64,000 nt of DNA, from the NCBI GenBank assembly GCA_032622095.1, contig CP136063.1, positions 275,771,426-275,835,425 of the forward strand. Reading direction: 5' to 3'. A model generated the notes under the pieces. That model worked only from the letters and a program-made list of their open reading frames with translations, was not told the DNA's origin and did no database searches. The translations under genes were made by a program, and so were the position numbers. Origin of the DNA: Siphonodentalium dalli (Eukaryota > Mollusca > Scaphopoda > Gadilida > Siphonodentaliidae). This document shows, piece by piece, positions 46,504 through 56,545 of the stretch (within the stretch, counting starts at the first letter, position 1; each line of letters opens with the position of its first letter).

Positions 46504-47140
46504 AACGATGAACACGACATGGTAATTGTTGAATATATTTTGCCGAGTATAAAAGGAAACGGTTCCATAAACGGCCGTATTTAGGGTACAGTCCCCCTTT
46601 ATTCTGAATGGGAATAAAGTGAAACAGAGTATATGTGCGCATAAATGTGTATTTAACAGCATGTGTGAGGTGTCGCTCTTCATGTCGGCTGAGGACTAAA
46701 TTTGCTGAATTTATATTATATTTCATATTATAGGCTTAATCCATTGTAGTGCGTACATCAACTTAAAAAAAAACATGTATATGTTAGTTCGAAAAACGTT
46801 TTGTCATGCATGATTTAATTTTGAGCTATTTTTACAACGGATACATATTTGCCAAGGCTCTTTTAATGCTGTGCCTTTTAATGCAATATTGGTCAATGGA
46901 ATAATAAATGACTTGCTGTTTTGTTGGCCCCGCGCACAGTGGACTCGCCATCAAAGGATTTACGCATAAATCTTTATTGATGAAACTAAACCCGAAATTG
47001 GTAATGGGTTATGACCATCAGTTACATTATTAGGGGGACAAGTTATTCCTTATATATATATATACAAAGAATTCCACTTCAAGACAGACGTTTAACGAGG
47101 AAAACAATAATTATGCACCAGGCTCTATACCCTAAGTGGC
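46504..47140. other. Stretch without recognised features
   Basis: No gene or complete repeat element seen. A short (TA)n run lies at 47053-47063. Confidence 0.4.
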
Positions 47141-47154
47141 ATCCCTATACTCTC

Positions 47155-47500
47155 TATATATCGTTGTGAATTCCTGCTTGATAACTCGAACAAATATGAA
47201 AAAATTTCAATTAGTGTTTGAAAATATGTTGCTTGCCACATTATCTCAAATCAGTGAGCAAACCAGATTTATCCCGTTGCGTTTGCCTGAGTTATGAACC
47301 TTAGTTTGTCAATTTTTCGCGATTTTCGTCCGTCCGGATTGATAACTCAAATATCAACCGATGTCAATAATTTGTGGTATAAATGTTGCTTGCCATCCCA
47401 GGTGTTCGTCAGTTTTTTTTCTCGAATTTTTCCCGCCCGGCTTGATAACTCCAACACATATGAACCGATACCAATAATGTTTGGATATACCTAGATGACC
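47155..47500. repeat. Imperfect threefold repeat with a TTGATAACTC motif
   Basis: (C/A)TTGATAACTC(G/A/C)AA, a CAAT(A/T)A(T/G)TGTTTG-like segment and TGTTGCTTGCCA recur from about 47168, 47337 and 47439. Strongly diverged; no coding content. Confidence 0.5.
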
Positions 47501-47869
47501 ACATTACAACATGGCGTATTATGCCACCGTGGCTGTTCACCTAGTACAAACGCTATCGCATGCCAAATGGGGTGGGATGCTGAAAAATCGCAAGCCAATT
47601 TGCGCGCGATTTAGTTTGCCGTGTCCCGCGTGACTCAGCATCGCATGCGAATATGTTTCGATTGTAAAATTCAAAGAAATGTAACTCTAACATACCCGTT
47701 ATTTAGTAAAAAATCATACCAAAAGAATGACACCACAAAGAGACACGTTTCAAAAACACTATAGGAAAAATCACTTTTAGGGTGGGTGGGCTTGGGGGAG
47801 GCGGACGGCACTGTCTAAGACCTGTTGGGAAACACAAAATTCAAACTGTTATTGGCGCGTTAAGCAACG

Positions 47870-48165
47870 TCACCCCTTTTTCAAATTGCTGGTCCCGCCA
47901 AACTCTCCAGACGGCATCGACATATCAAAACGCATGCGATTCTCGCCTATCGTATCCGTATTTGGACGAGATTGTAAGACCATAGCCTGGGCTGTTCTGA
48001 TGTTCACACTCGAGCAAGAGATGGTCCCTCGTGGAATCTTTGAAGGAAGTTTACACTTGCATCGTCTGCATTTCAGGAGTCCATGTCTGGCTTTATGACA
48101 AGTTCGTAGTGATTGGCTTGTTTTCCGGTCATAACTTTCTAGCTCTAAGTCGTCATTTGTGAGAG
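47870..48165 (-). CDS. Candidate exon with CxxCxC motif, unknown function
   Basis: On the minus strand a frame of about 95 codons, ending at a TGA at 47870-47872, reads protein-like: LRTCHKARHGLLKCRRCKC, then SVNIRTAQAMVLQSRPNTD and a Gly-rich end (SGEFGGTSNLKKG). CHKx..LLKCRRCKC could bind zinc, but this is only an inference. A T-rich tract (A-rich on the minus strand) precedes it and no clean acceptor was found. The overlapping plus-strand frame 47886-48098 is also open, so strand assignment is uncertain. Confidence 0.35.
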
Positions 48166-48390
48166 TTTTTTTTATTATTCTAAAACATAATTTGAAGCCA
48201 CCCATAAAGTATGGTAGACAGCTGTGGGTTATGAGGATATGAATCTTCACGGAATATGCATGTACATGTACCATTTCGATATATTTAGCAAATTGTAACC
48301 TACCAAGGCATTCTCTATATATTGCTCCCTATACCATGCATTTGTCGGGAAATTTCTTTCGTGCATATATATATTACATATAGGATTGAT

Positions 48391-48592
48391 ATTGGATCCA
48401 TCCAGCCCCCATTCCGCGGTGTAAGTGCTACAGGTCAAAGTTCTGTAGTAGCATTCCATATACGGAGTTTTTAATATTCGTGAATTCCAAATATGGAATT
48501 CGTGAATATTCAAAAGCTCCATATATGGAATGCTACTCCAGAATTTTACCTGTACCACTGAATGCGCGGAACGGGGCTGTGTGGATCCAATA
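48391..48592. mobile_element. Palindromic MITE family P, copy 2
   Basis: Inverted ends ATTGGATCCATCCAGCCCCC and its counterpart GGGGCTGTGTGGATCCAAT, with CATTCCGCGG paired to GCGCGGAACG. The centre has two TCCATATATGGA-type palindromes around GAATTC and TGAATATTC. The same architecture occurs at 30504-30710. Non-coding. Confidence 0.8.
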
Positions 48593-48647
48593 TGGTAGCG
48601 ACCCAGGGAACTCGCTTATTGACATGATCACTGCCACACGACGTTAT

Positions 48648-48920
48648 CCCTTTCTTATCGAATGGATTGTTCCGTTCAGTTATAAAACATACATATGAAC
48701 GGTCTATTATTCATCTGGGGGGTGTTCAGGAGGTCCATTGCGGCAAGCAGACTGCAGACATACAAAATCATAATACAAATTCAGACGGATTTCTATTAAT
48801 TCGTGGGTAATGTACAGATAATAAGTTCAACAAACGACCTTGGTCGTTTTTTTAAACTAATTGTTATCCGAACATTGCCTAAGGCAACTACTCGTCAATG
48901 AGTATTTATTATAAAAAGGG
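48648..48920. mobile_element. TTAA MITE family X, most complete copy
   Basis: TTAT (48644-48647, decayed TTAA) precedes CCCTTTCTTATCGAATGG; the right end ACTACTCGTCAATGAG...AAAAAGGG is followed by TTAA (48921-48924). The interior has half of the AAGTTCAACAAACGACC hairpin that is complete at 49671-49731. Confidence 0.75.
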
Positions 48921-49414
48921 TTAAGCCCGATGACAGTATGCTCACAATATGCTAATCTGGCACAAATGCCGCATGCCCATTGAACAACATCAAAATCGCG
49001 TTTACGCCTCGAACGTGAAATCGGACATATATAATAGGGCATGCATTTCTCGGTCCACAACAGTTTGGGATATCGGCTGGGATTATGCTGGGATTTTGCT
49101 GTTTTGAAACGAGTCCCGTCCTGCATGTTACTCTTATGTAACAAACTTTCATTTAAAAGACATACTACATTTACAAGCGAGTCCGGGCATTCACGTTAAC
49201 AGATGGTATCACCCCCCCCCCCCCTTTCGGTACGCGGGATTCAGGGTGCAAAACATCATGGACGCAGGTTTTGATGGCGCAAAATAATATTTTGTGCTAG
49301 TTATCTGTATGAATGAGTGGGTAGAATAGCTTCTTGGGCATATTCGACCACCATGCCATCATAAAGTATCGTTAATCGTATCATAACGGCCTCATAACGC
49401 CCATAATGCGATAT

Positions 49415-49645
49415 TTTGTTTGGGAAACGGGTGGGCAAGAAATCCTGGCAAGCGCATAGGAAACAGAATGCTGTCCATTTATTTTCTGGGGCCTAGGATA
49501 CAGAATTATGTCCAATTTTTCTGGGGTGGGGTGGGGTGATTTTGTTTGGGAACGGGTGGGGCAATATATCCTGGCAAGCGCCTAGAAACTAAATGCTGTC
49601 CATTTACTTTCTGGGGCCTAGGAAACAGAATTATGTCCAAGATTG
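49415..49645. repeat. Tandem duplication inside the 883-bp element
   Basis: CCTGGCAAGCGC(A/C)TAG, TGCTGTCCATTTA, TTTCTGGGGCCTAGGA and ACAGAATTATGTCCAA occur twice, about 127 bp apart. This block is absent from the shorter copy at 61453-61920. Confidence 0.8.
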
Positions 49646-49670
49646 AGTCAAATGTATTGAGGGAAATGTT

Positions 49671-49731
49671 CAGATAATAAGTTCAACAAACGACCATTTG
49701 GTCGTTTGTTGAACTTATTATATGAACATTT
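49671..49731. mobile_element. Long hairpin of a family X MITE
   Basis: ATAATAAGTTCAACAAACG with ACC-ATTT-GGT and CGTTTGTTGAACTTATTAT form an almost perfect hairpin. To its right, AACATTTCCTATGGGATAAC and TATAGAAAGGGTTGA are the family X right end, with TTAA decayed to TTGA. Confidence 0.75.
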
Positions 49732-50707
49732 CCTATGGGATAACTACTCATAAATGATGTTCCAGTATAGAAAGGGTTGAGGAGGAAGTTTTTATATTGT
49801 CAATCTATAGAAACATAAAAATAATCACACACCGTTAAGGATAACCTGCCCTTAATAGATTAACCTGTCAATGTATCTCGTCAAATTATATAGTATCACA
49901 AATACTCTACTCCAATATCATGTCAGATATAATGGATCATAACGTGTCTATGTATGTGTCTATTTATCGCATATTATTTCTTAACATGTATTCCGGATTC
50001 ACCCCCCAAAATTAACTGGTATTCAGGATTCACCCCCCAAAATTAACTTGTATTCAGGATTCAGGGGGAGGGGGTGATACCCTCTTAACACATGGATGTG
50101 ATTAATCATCTGACATGTCCGATATTAATTTGATTTCAAATGATATACCATTTACCGTGATAGAAAAGGGTAACGTGGTGATACGAGCGTTTAATATATT
50201 GTTTACATACATTTTCCAGTAGCGCGAGTAAATTTTTAATTATCTGGTAAACAAGGCTTTGTTTGCTTATAAATCTCGTTGCTTTGACATTCAACGGACC
50301 TGTTCAACGAATTGCTTGGAAAAGGCTTGGAAAAGGCTGACCTCTATGTTCATATATATACGCAATGCGTCCATTTGACCAAAACCGAAGCCATACAAGC
50401 AAGATAACTCCCGCCCTCGATTGTCGTAAAATATAGTATAGAAGAGTAACGGGACGGGACTCGGTCCAAAACAGCATCAACATTTGGAGACGCACGGACT
50501 CAGCCAAACCCCATACATCGAATGAGATACCCCCTCAAATCAATCCAATTCAATTTATTTAACTCATCATCGCGTGGATATACAAAGTACAGTATCAGCT
50601 GGGTATATATACATTTGATAAAATTATATGAGCATGCGCATGCAGATTTGTGTATAGGATTAGCATATATTTATTCATTTATAAATAATGCATCAGTGGT
50701 GTAGTAT

Positions 50708-52431
50708 ATGGCCCGATTCGTCATCTCAGGTTTAAACCTGGTCTACGTAAACCTCTAGGTTTAAACCACCGTGAGTCAGCAAAATCCGTGGTTTAAACCC
50801 GCCACCGCAGGTCTAAGTGACGCATTCGTCATCTCTGGTTTAAACCTGGTTCAGCCAGACCAGTGGTTTAGCAGTAGTGTCTCTGTATCGTCGAGATAAA
50901 TAATCGTACTTTCCTAATGCGGACCGCCTCGTTTTATTGATTGCGAAAATCAATAATTACGACAGCGACCATATTTTGATTGGAAATTTATAAGCGAGAA
51001 GCACTCACACCTATAAAGCATGTGGGGTTAAGTTTTTGTCAATTTCGATATTTTTTTTGCGTTTTATAAGCTTAAACCGGCAACTAAACCATCTAATTCG
51101 GCGTCCAGCTAAACCAGCTTTACCGAGGCTAAACTTGAGATGACGAATCCGTCTTTTCTTCATCGCGGTTTAGAATTATCAAACAATCAATCAAAGGGTG
51201 GAGCTGTAAATTATCTCGAGTGAGGGCGTGTCTGGGTGGCGGCTGCCGACTGGTGTTATCGTGTCACAGTTGATTCATTCGCACGCGAGCTTTACTCAGA
51301 TGTCGACATGTTCCTTCAATATGATTTTTACAACTATCTTGTGTGTTTTGTTTTGCCTGTGGCAATCACAAATACTGGTGTTTTCTATACGGATTCATTT
51401 GAATGGTTCAACGTTTTAATTTTGACACCAAAACCATGCTACTGCATGAACAGATATGCTATACACATAGTTTGCAATCATAAACTTATATTGCTATATG
51501 AGTCAAGTATATGATAACATATTTTGATGTAGATCAGGCCACAAACCTCTACTCTGGCTCCGTCCATAAATTCCCATAATATTCCACCAGTTCAAAACCT
51601 GGGAACTTCTTGATTTTCTCCACGACGGAAAATGTATTACATTGAAAAAAAGCAACGCATGTAATATGGTTGCCCACTTCAATCAGATCAGATGCCGCTT
51701 CTGGTGTGCACTCATAAGCAAATTGCTTTTGCTTGACTGACCTCTTGGTCCAGTATTGACTCGATTATGCAGCATTTATCCAGCGTCAGAGGGGCCTGCG
51801 GCCCCTTCATGCGAAAGGAGCCTGCGTCAAATTTGCGCACATTTTGAACATTTTAATTAAAAAAATATTTAAATATTGTTTCTTGTTAGAATTCCTTACT
51901 CAAATTAACAACACAATTTTTCATTTTTTTAAAATTAAATTTTCTTATTTTCAAATAAGTTTTCAAAACAGTTGCGAACAGACAAACGGACATACATATA
52001 TACAGCTCCTATACACTTTAATATATACATATATAAATGTAAATACACCAATATTTTTCTTTGCGAGTAAAGCATCGTGTAGAAAATCTATCACAAACAA
52101 AGTGATAAACAACGCGTGAAACTCGTGCTGATAGACATGCCCTTTGTCAGATGATTTAAACCAACAAAGAGATCGGATTAATGGTCAATGAGCGTGCACG
52201 TGTTCGCGATAATTTATGACATGTCAATAACCATTATATCGGCGTGTCTTTTGGTCCAATTGGTAAGAGAGTAGTTTGACTGCTTGCTCATATCACCGAA
52301 TCGAGTTGTCAATTAGCTGGAAACTGAACGACAAAAACGCCCCCTTAGACCCGGTTTGGCTGGACCGCCAATGTAGGTTTAAACCAGGTTTAAACTCGGA
52401 GGTTTAAACCTGAGATGACGAATCCGGCCAT
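50708..52431. mobile_element. 1.7-kb inverted-repeat element with nested relative
   Basis: Ends ATGGCC(C/G)GATTCGTCATC then TCAGGTTTAAACC are inverted at about 50708-50737 and 52402-52431. The palindrome GTTTAAAC occurs at least six times near the ends. An inner pair, GACGCATTCGTCATCTC (50819) and GAGATGACGAATCCGTC (to 51153), defines a 335-bp nested element with related ends. No transposase frame is present and target duplications are not clear for either unit. Small frames inside (51228-51514, 51844-52119) have no recognised function. Confidence 0.7.
51525..51618 (+). repeat. Dispersed repeat R28, diverged third copy
   Basis: GATCAGGCCACAAACCTCTA, TTCCACCAGTTCAAAACCT and GGGAACTT match 28498-28625 with decay; it lies inside the 1.7-kb element. 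Confidence 0.45.
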
Positions 52432-52660
52432 GTCTATATAGATATATATATATTCTTTGACGAAATCTTTGCTCGACTTTATATCTGATCAAGTCGGTTA
52501 AAAAGCCCGGCCAAATATCTAGTGCTCCTATACTGGAAGCGTGACAGGTATGTTCATGTAATTGCTGATAGAGTCGGGGATATTTTGGCAATTTAGCATC
52601 TTCTGTGGGTATATAGCCTGTACACACGGCAGCGTATTAGCGATAACTTGATTTATTATA

Positions 52661-53885
52661 CTAAACTGTTTACTAAAGTGTTATAAGGACTTGTGTGTTG
52701 GCCAATCTATCTGATGTAGTTTACCGTCTCTGATGCGCTATTCGGAAGGGAAAGTGGTTCCGACGAGACTGAGTTGATATCTGCTTCTGATATCACATGG
52801 CAGCCTGCCTGTTCTCGTAAAAATAAGCACATACTGGCTTATTTTGATTGTCGCGTTTTAGGCCCATATGGAGCTTATTTATGAAGCAATGTGCTCTATA
52901 TGGGTGTAAAATGTGTCTTTCAAAATAAGCCCGCATAGAGGTTATTTCAAACGAAATAAACTCATATAGGCACTATTTAAACTACTATTTTCACCGATAC
53001 GACTTGCCATATAAACGCTCTGTAATGTGCGTTCAATGCGGCCCGCGCCATTCAACGGAATAACGGGTAAAAGATCAAAATCAGCTTATTTCAGAATCAA
53101 AGTTCAATATGAACATATGTTAATATTTAGGTCCTAAATGGACCTATTTGCAGGAGGATATGTTGCACATGAGGTGAAGTCTCTGGTGAGATTTACGCAC
53201 CACTCTTCGTCCGGGGATTAGCAGTCTGTTCACGTTTCATAAAACATCTTCTCCTCCCGAACCGATGAACCAATCTGGCTCAAATTTTGACTGAATGTTT
53301 CTTCTGCAACTGCAATGTGTTCATTAGGCTAATAATATGATATTGAGGGCGTTACCATTTCTGACTATGGGTTTCTTGTACTAAACTGTTTACTAAAGTG
53401 TTATAAGGACGTGTGTGTTGGCCAATCTGTCTGATCTAGTTTACCGTCTCTGGCGCGCTATTCGGAAGGAAAAGTGGTTCCGACGAGACTGAGATGACAA
53501 TCGCTTCTTATTAATTTTGATATCACATGACGGCCTGTTCTCGTGAAAATAAGCACAATACGAGCTTATTTTGAGGAAACAATACGCTCTATATGGACGT
53601 AAAATGTGTCGTTCAAAATAAGCCCACATAGAGCTTATTTCATTCGAATAAGCTCATATAGGCACTATTTAAAGTTTTTAAACGACTATCTTCATCGACA
53701 TGACTTACCAGACAAGCGATCTTCGTAATGTGCGTTCACTGAGGCCCGCACCATTCAACGTAATAACGGGTATTAGTTCAAAATCAGCTTATTATAGAAT
53801 CAAATAAGTCCAATATGAACCTATGTGAATGTTTAGGTCCGTTATGGACCTATTTGCACGAGGATATGTCGCACATGAGGGTAAA
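52661..53885. repeat. Direct duplication at 720-bp offset
   Basis: About 500 bp starting CTAAACTGTTTACTAAAGTG at 52661 is repeated from 53381 to about 53885, ending at GAGGATATG(T/C)(T/C)GCACATGAGG-like sequence. The copies have many substitutions and a few indels. Both contain inverted AATAAGC/GCTTATT motifs around CTCTATATGG. The spacer includes a copy of the 56394-56525 repeat. Confidence 0.85.
53177..53330 (+). repeat. Dispersed repeat shared with 56394-56525
   Basis: AAGTCTCT(G/A)GTGAGATTTACG, GTTCACGTTTCATAAAACAT, CTTCTCCTCC and GCTCAAATTTTGACTGAATG followed by TTTCTTCTGCAACT occur in the same order in both places; this copy has an extra insert after TTTACG. Confidence 0.8.
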
Positions 53886-53894
53886 GTGATGTGA

Positions 53895-54180
53895 AATGCT
53901 CCGGTAGGGTGATCAAATAGAAATGAAGAATAATCTTGTTCAAAGTATTTATTTTTACAAATATTACATCTAAATTGACAAGACGCACCGACATTCTTAT
54001 ATATTATTTAAATGCAGTGAGTGCCGATGGCGAAATCTTTTTCGTTAGTTTATCGCCGATAGAAGCGTCCCGATTCGAGTAGTAAATATTTACAATTTAG
54101 CGTAGTTCAGACAATGTATTCTATGGAGTGGTACGGTCGATTTGCTTGAGATTTTCGGTGATGTTAGTGGAATGCTACTT
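53895..54180 (+). repeat. Dispersed repeat R31, forward copy
   Basis: Reverse-complement partner of 31225-31440, beginning at the GTAAAGTGAT that ends the 720-bp duplication. Confidence 0.7.
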
Positions 54181-56390
54181 ATCAGTTTCACGCACGCGAA
54201 CAAGTACATAATATATCTTTAAAGGAATACGGTCCTGAAAAAAACAATATTATTTTCTTTCAATATACCGATGATATATATATAAAATGTCCATTGGGCG
54301 CATATAATCTATTATTCGGCCGCCAATCGTTATTTTTATAACGATTACAAAAAATTCCGAAGTTAGCCGAAGATTTTGTTGTAGACGATGTCACGTGATC
54401 ATCAGCCCGATCACGTGATTGTCACATGTAAACAGAAGCATAGCACGTGATCGATCACGTGGTAACTGATTGACAACGCATAGATACGCGACGGCGGTAT
54501 TTTAAGTTTGCATGTAGTCGATCGCGGCCTTTGAAGATTGTCGCGTTGTCACACTGCGAATGCAAAACTTCGCCGAAAACATCGCCTTTCTCGTAATTAA
54601 ATGTCTTTATCGTGTTATTATTACTATTATTATATGTATCGCGATGTGTTGTTACTATAAAGCCATGCCCGTATATTATTCAGTTTTGCGCGCATTTATC
54701 TATATAAACGCGTGCTCGTGTTTATATATATTTTTTCGTTACCGGAATAGTCCAAGTTATATTATATATGCATATCAAGATTGCATATATACGCGAAGAC
54801 TTGCACAGTTATTAGGCAATTATCATCTCGTAAACATTCCAATTTCCAGATGCCATTAGTCGTGTGTCAATAAAGAGCGTTTCGTTTTAATTTATCGTAA
54901 CGCGGTAAAACAACACAAAATTGGTTTATTGCTGTCGGATTTAATCAATTATAATCAAGTCATTCATTAACAATATTATATGATAAGTTAATTTTTCCTT
55001 GGTTATGAATCATGTATATATTTGGGCAATATGGTGTTTATATATATTTCGGAATATTGCTTCCCCCACCCCAAAACAATCTAGCCGACTGTCACTGATG
55101 GAAATTCACTGCATCTATGCATGGTTATTGGCCTATAAAATTAGCACTCTAGCGATGCGGTCTATTGCATATCCAGGTAATAAATCGACCTCTATGTGTC
55201 AATTACGCATAACAATAGGGTTATAAAATATATAAATGTTCGCCGTGGTTCGTTTAAACATCCAATCATATATAACACTTTTTGAAGGAGGGATAATAAT
55301 CCGGTTTAATATTGAATCACATATTCAAGTGCTCTTTATTCGCAATATATCGTAATAGTGAACGCTCTTTATTGTGTCAAGGTAAAGGGACTCGACTTAG
55401 AACAGTTGTTCTTGTGATTGTTTACTGATTACAACAATACAGGTCAATACATGTACATAAACTTCCGATATGCATGCTTTATATATCCTTCCATCATTGT
55501 CATAGCAATTTCCGCTTTATTAAACTCTTTTTATTCGTACTATATTAGGAAAACTCTTAACATGGAACGCTATTTATTGAGCCATGGTGAAGGAAATGGG
55601 GACTTAGAATAGTTGTCATCGTGAATTATTCATCAACATACTCCCCACTTTAACTGCAATTGTATGTATTCGTAACCATGACTGACTCGTCAAATTAAAC
55701 GCTCTTTATTTGGTATATGTAATCGGTTTCTGATTTTGCGCAACGAGTTTCCCACATAAATCCTGCCAAATGTCACATAAACGAACATCGTTTGGAAACG
55801 AATACAGCATATGCCTAACTGAGAGTCACTAGAATGAATGAATGATTGTAAATACGGGACACTCGGGGCATATATACGGAAAATTAAAACAACATCGCGA
55901 ACACGCACCCGAATAAAGTTCACATGCCGGCTCGTGTTTTTATAAGCTTTATACGAAAGTGTTATCTACCCCGCTCAATCGTCCCTCTATATTTTTTGTC
56001 AAAACAATACCGTAACTTTCAAAACAGCACTTAAGACAAATCACAAGTGAAGATAACTCACCGCGCGATGACAATTCACCATGTGTACACAATGCTATTG
56101 ATATGCCCCGCAGTAATTCCATTACACTCACGCGCTGGTGTCGATTCCGGATTTTCCATCGCCATATAGGTAGACATAATTAACTCCGACTCCGATTCCC
56201 TGTTTTTAATTAGTTTACCTCGCTTGACGTCATGCGAGGTTTTGCGACGGAGATAGCCGACGACCGGTGGTGGTATTATTTATTTATTTCTCGGCTTATT
56301 TATTACGCGATTTTTATGGGACTTGGATCATTGTGATCACAATAGGGGTGGCTTTCCGATAGAGTTTTGTTGTTTCATGAGGATAGTAAT
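54181..56390. other. Stretch without recognised gene
   Basis: AT-rich with a CG-containing segment around 54390-54600. The frame 54560-54859 is rich in Tyr, Ile and Cys, as AT-rich non-coding DNA often is. CGCTCTTTATT recurs in 55361-55711, but no organised repeat is clear. Confidence 0.4.
54392..54461. promoter_or_regulatory. Cluster of four CACGTG E-boxes
   Basis: CACGTG occurs at 54392, 54412, 54444 and 54456, three of them within TCACGTGAT or ATCACGTG contexts, plus CACATG at 54423. CACGTG is the core for bHLH-zipper factors such as USF, MITF/TFEB and MYC. Downstream sequence is locally CG-rich. Binding or promoter function is inferred only from motif density. Confidence 0.35.
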
Positions 56391-56393
56391 CCT

Positions 56394-56525
56394 TTAAGTC
56401 TCTAGTGAGATTTACGTTCACGTTTCATAAAACATCTTCTCCTCCAGAACCGTTGAACTAATATGGCTCAAATTTTGACTGAATGTTTCTTCTGCAACTA
56501 GGATTAAAATATGTTCATTAGGGCC
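56394..56525 (+). repeat. Dispersed repeat shared with 53177-53330
   Basis: Second, more compact copy; lies immediately left of the 2.7-kb inverted-repeat element. Confidence 0.8.
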
Positions 56526-56545
56526 GGCCAACCAATTAGGGGCCA

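Larger units (their letters stand above)
49202..50084. mobile_element. DNA element with 6-bp target duplication, copy 1
   Basis: Left end GATGGTATCACC (consensus GAGGGTATCACCCC) and right end GGGGGTGATACCCTC are inverted repeats, flanked by the direct repeat TTAACA (49196-49201 and 50085-50090). A C13 run lies in the left end and CCCCCCAAAATTAACTGGTA-type repeats near the right end. The 883-bp copy contains a duplicated block (see 49415-49645) and a family X MITE (about 49650-49776). A shorter copy at 61453-61920 shares both ends. No transposase; superfamily unassigned. Confidence 0.88.

Noticed and set aside
49202-50084. Helitron interpretation of the 883-bp element
   Set aside because: It has inverted terminal repeats and 6-bp target duplications, whereas Helitrons have neither.
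52241-52320. tRNA-like segment (TTGGTCCAATTGGTAAGAGA ... AATCGAGTTGTC)
   Set aside because: A-box-like sequence is fair but the B box is poor and no cloverleaf can be drawn; at most a decayed SINE fragment.
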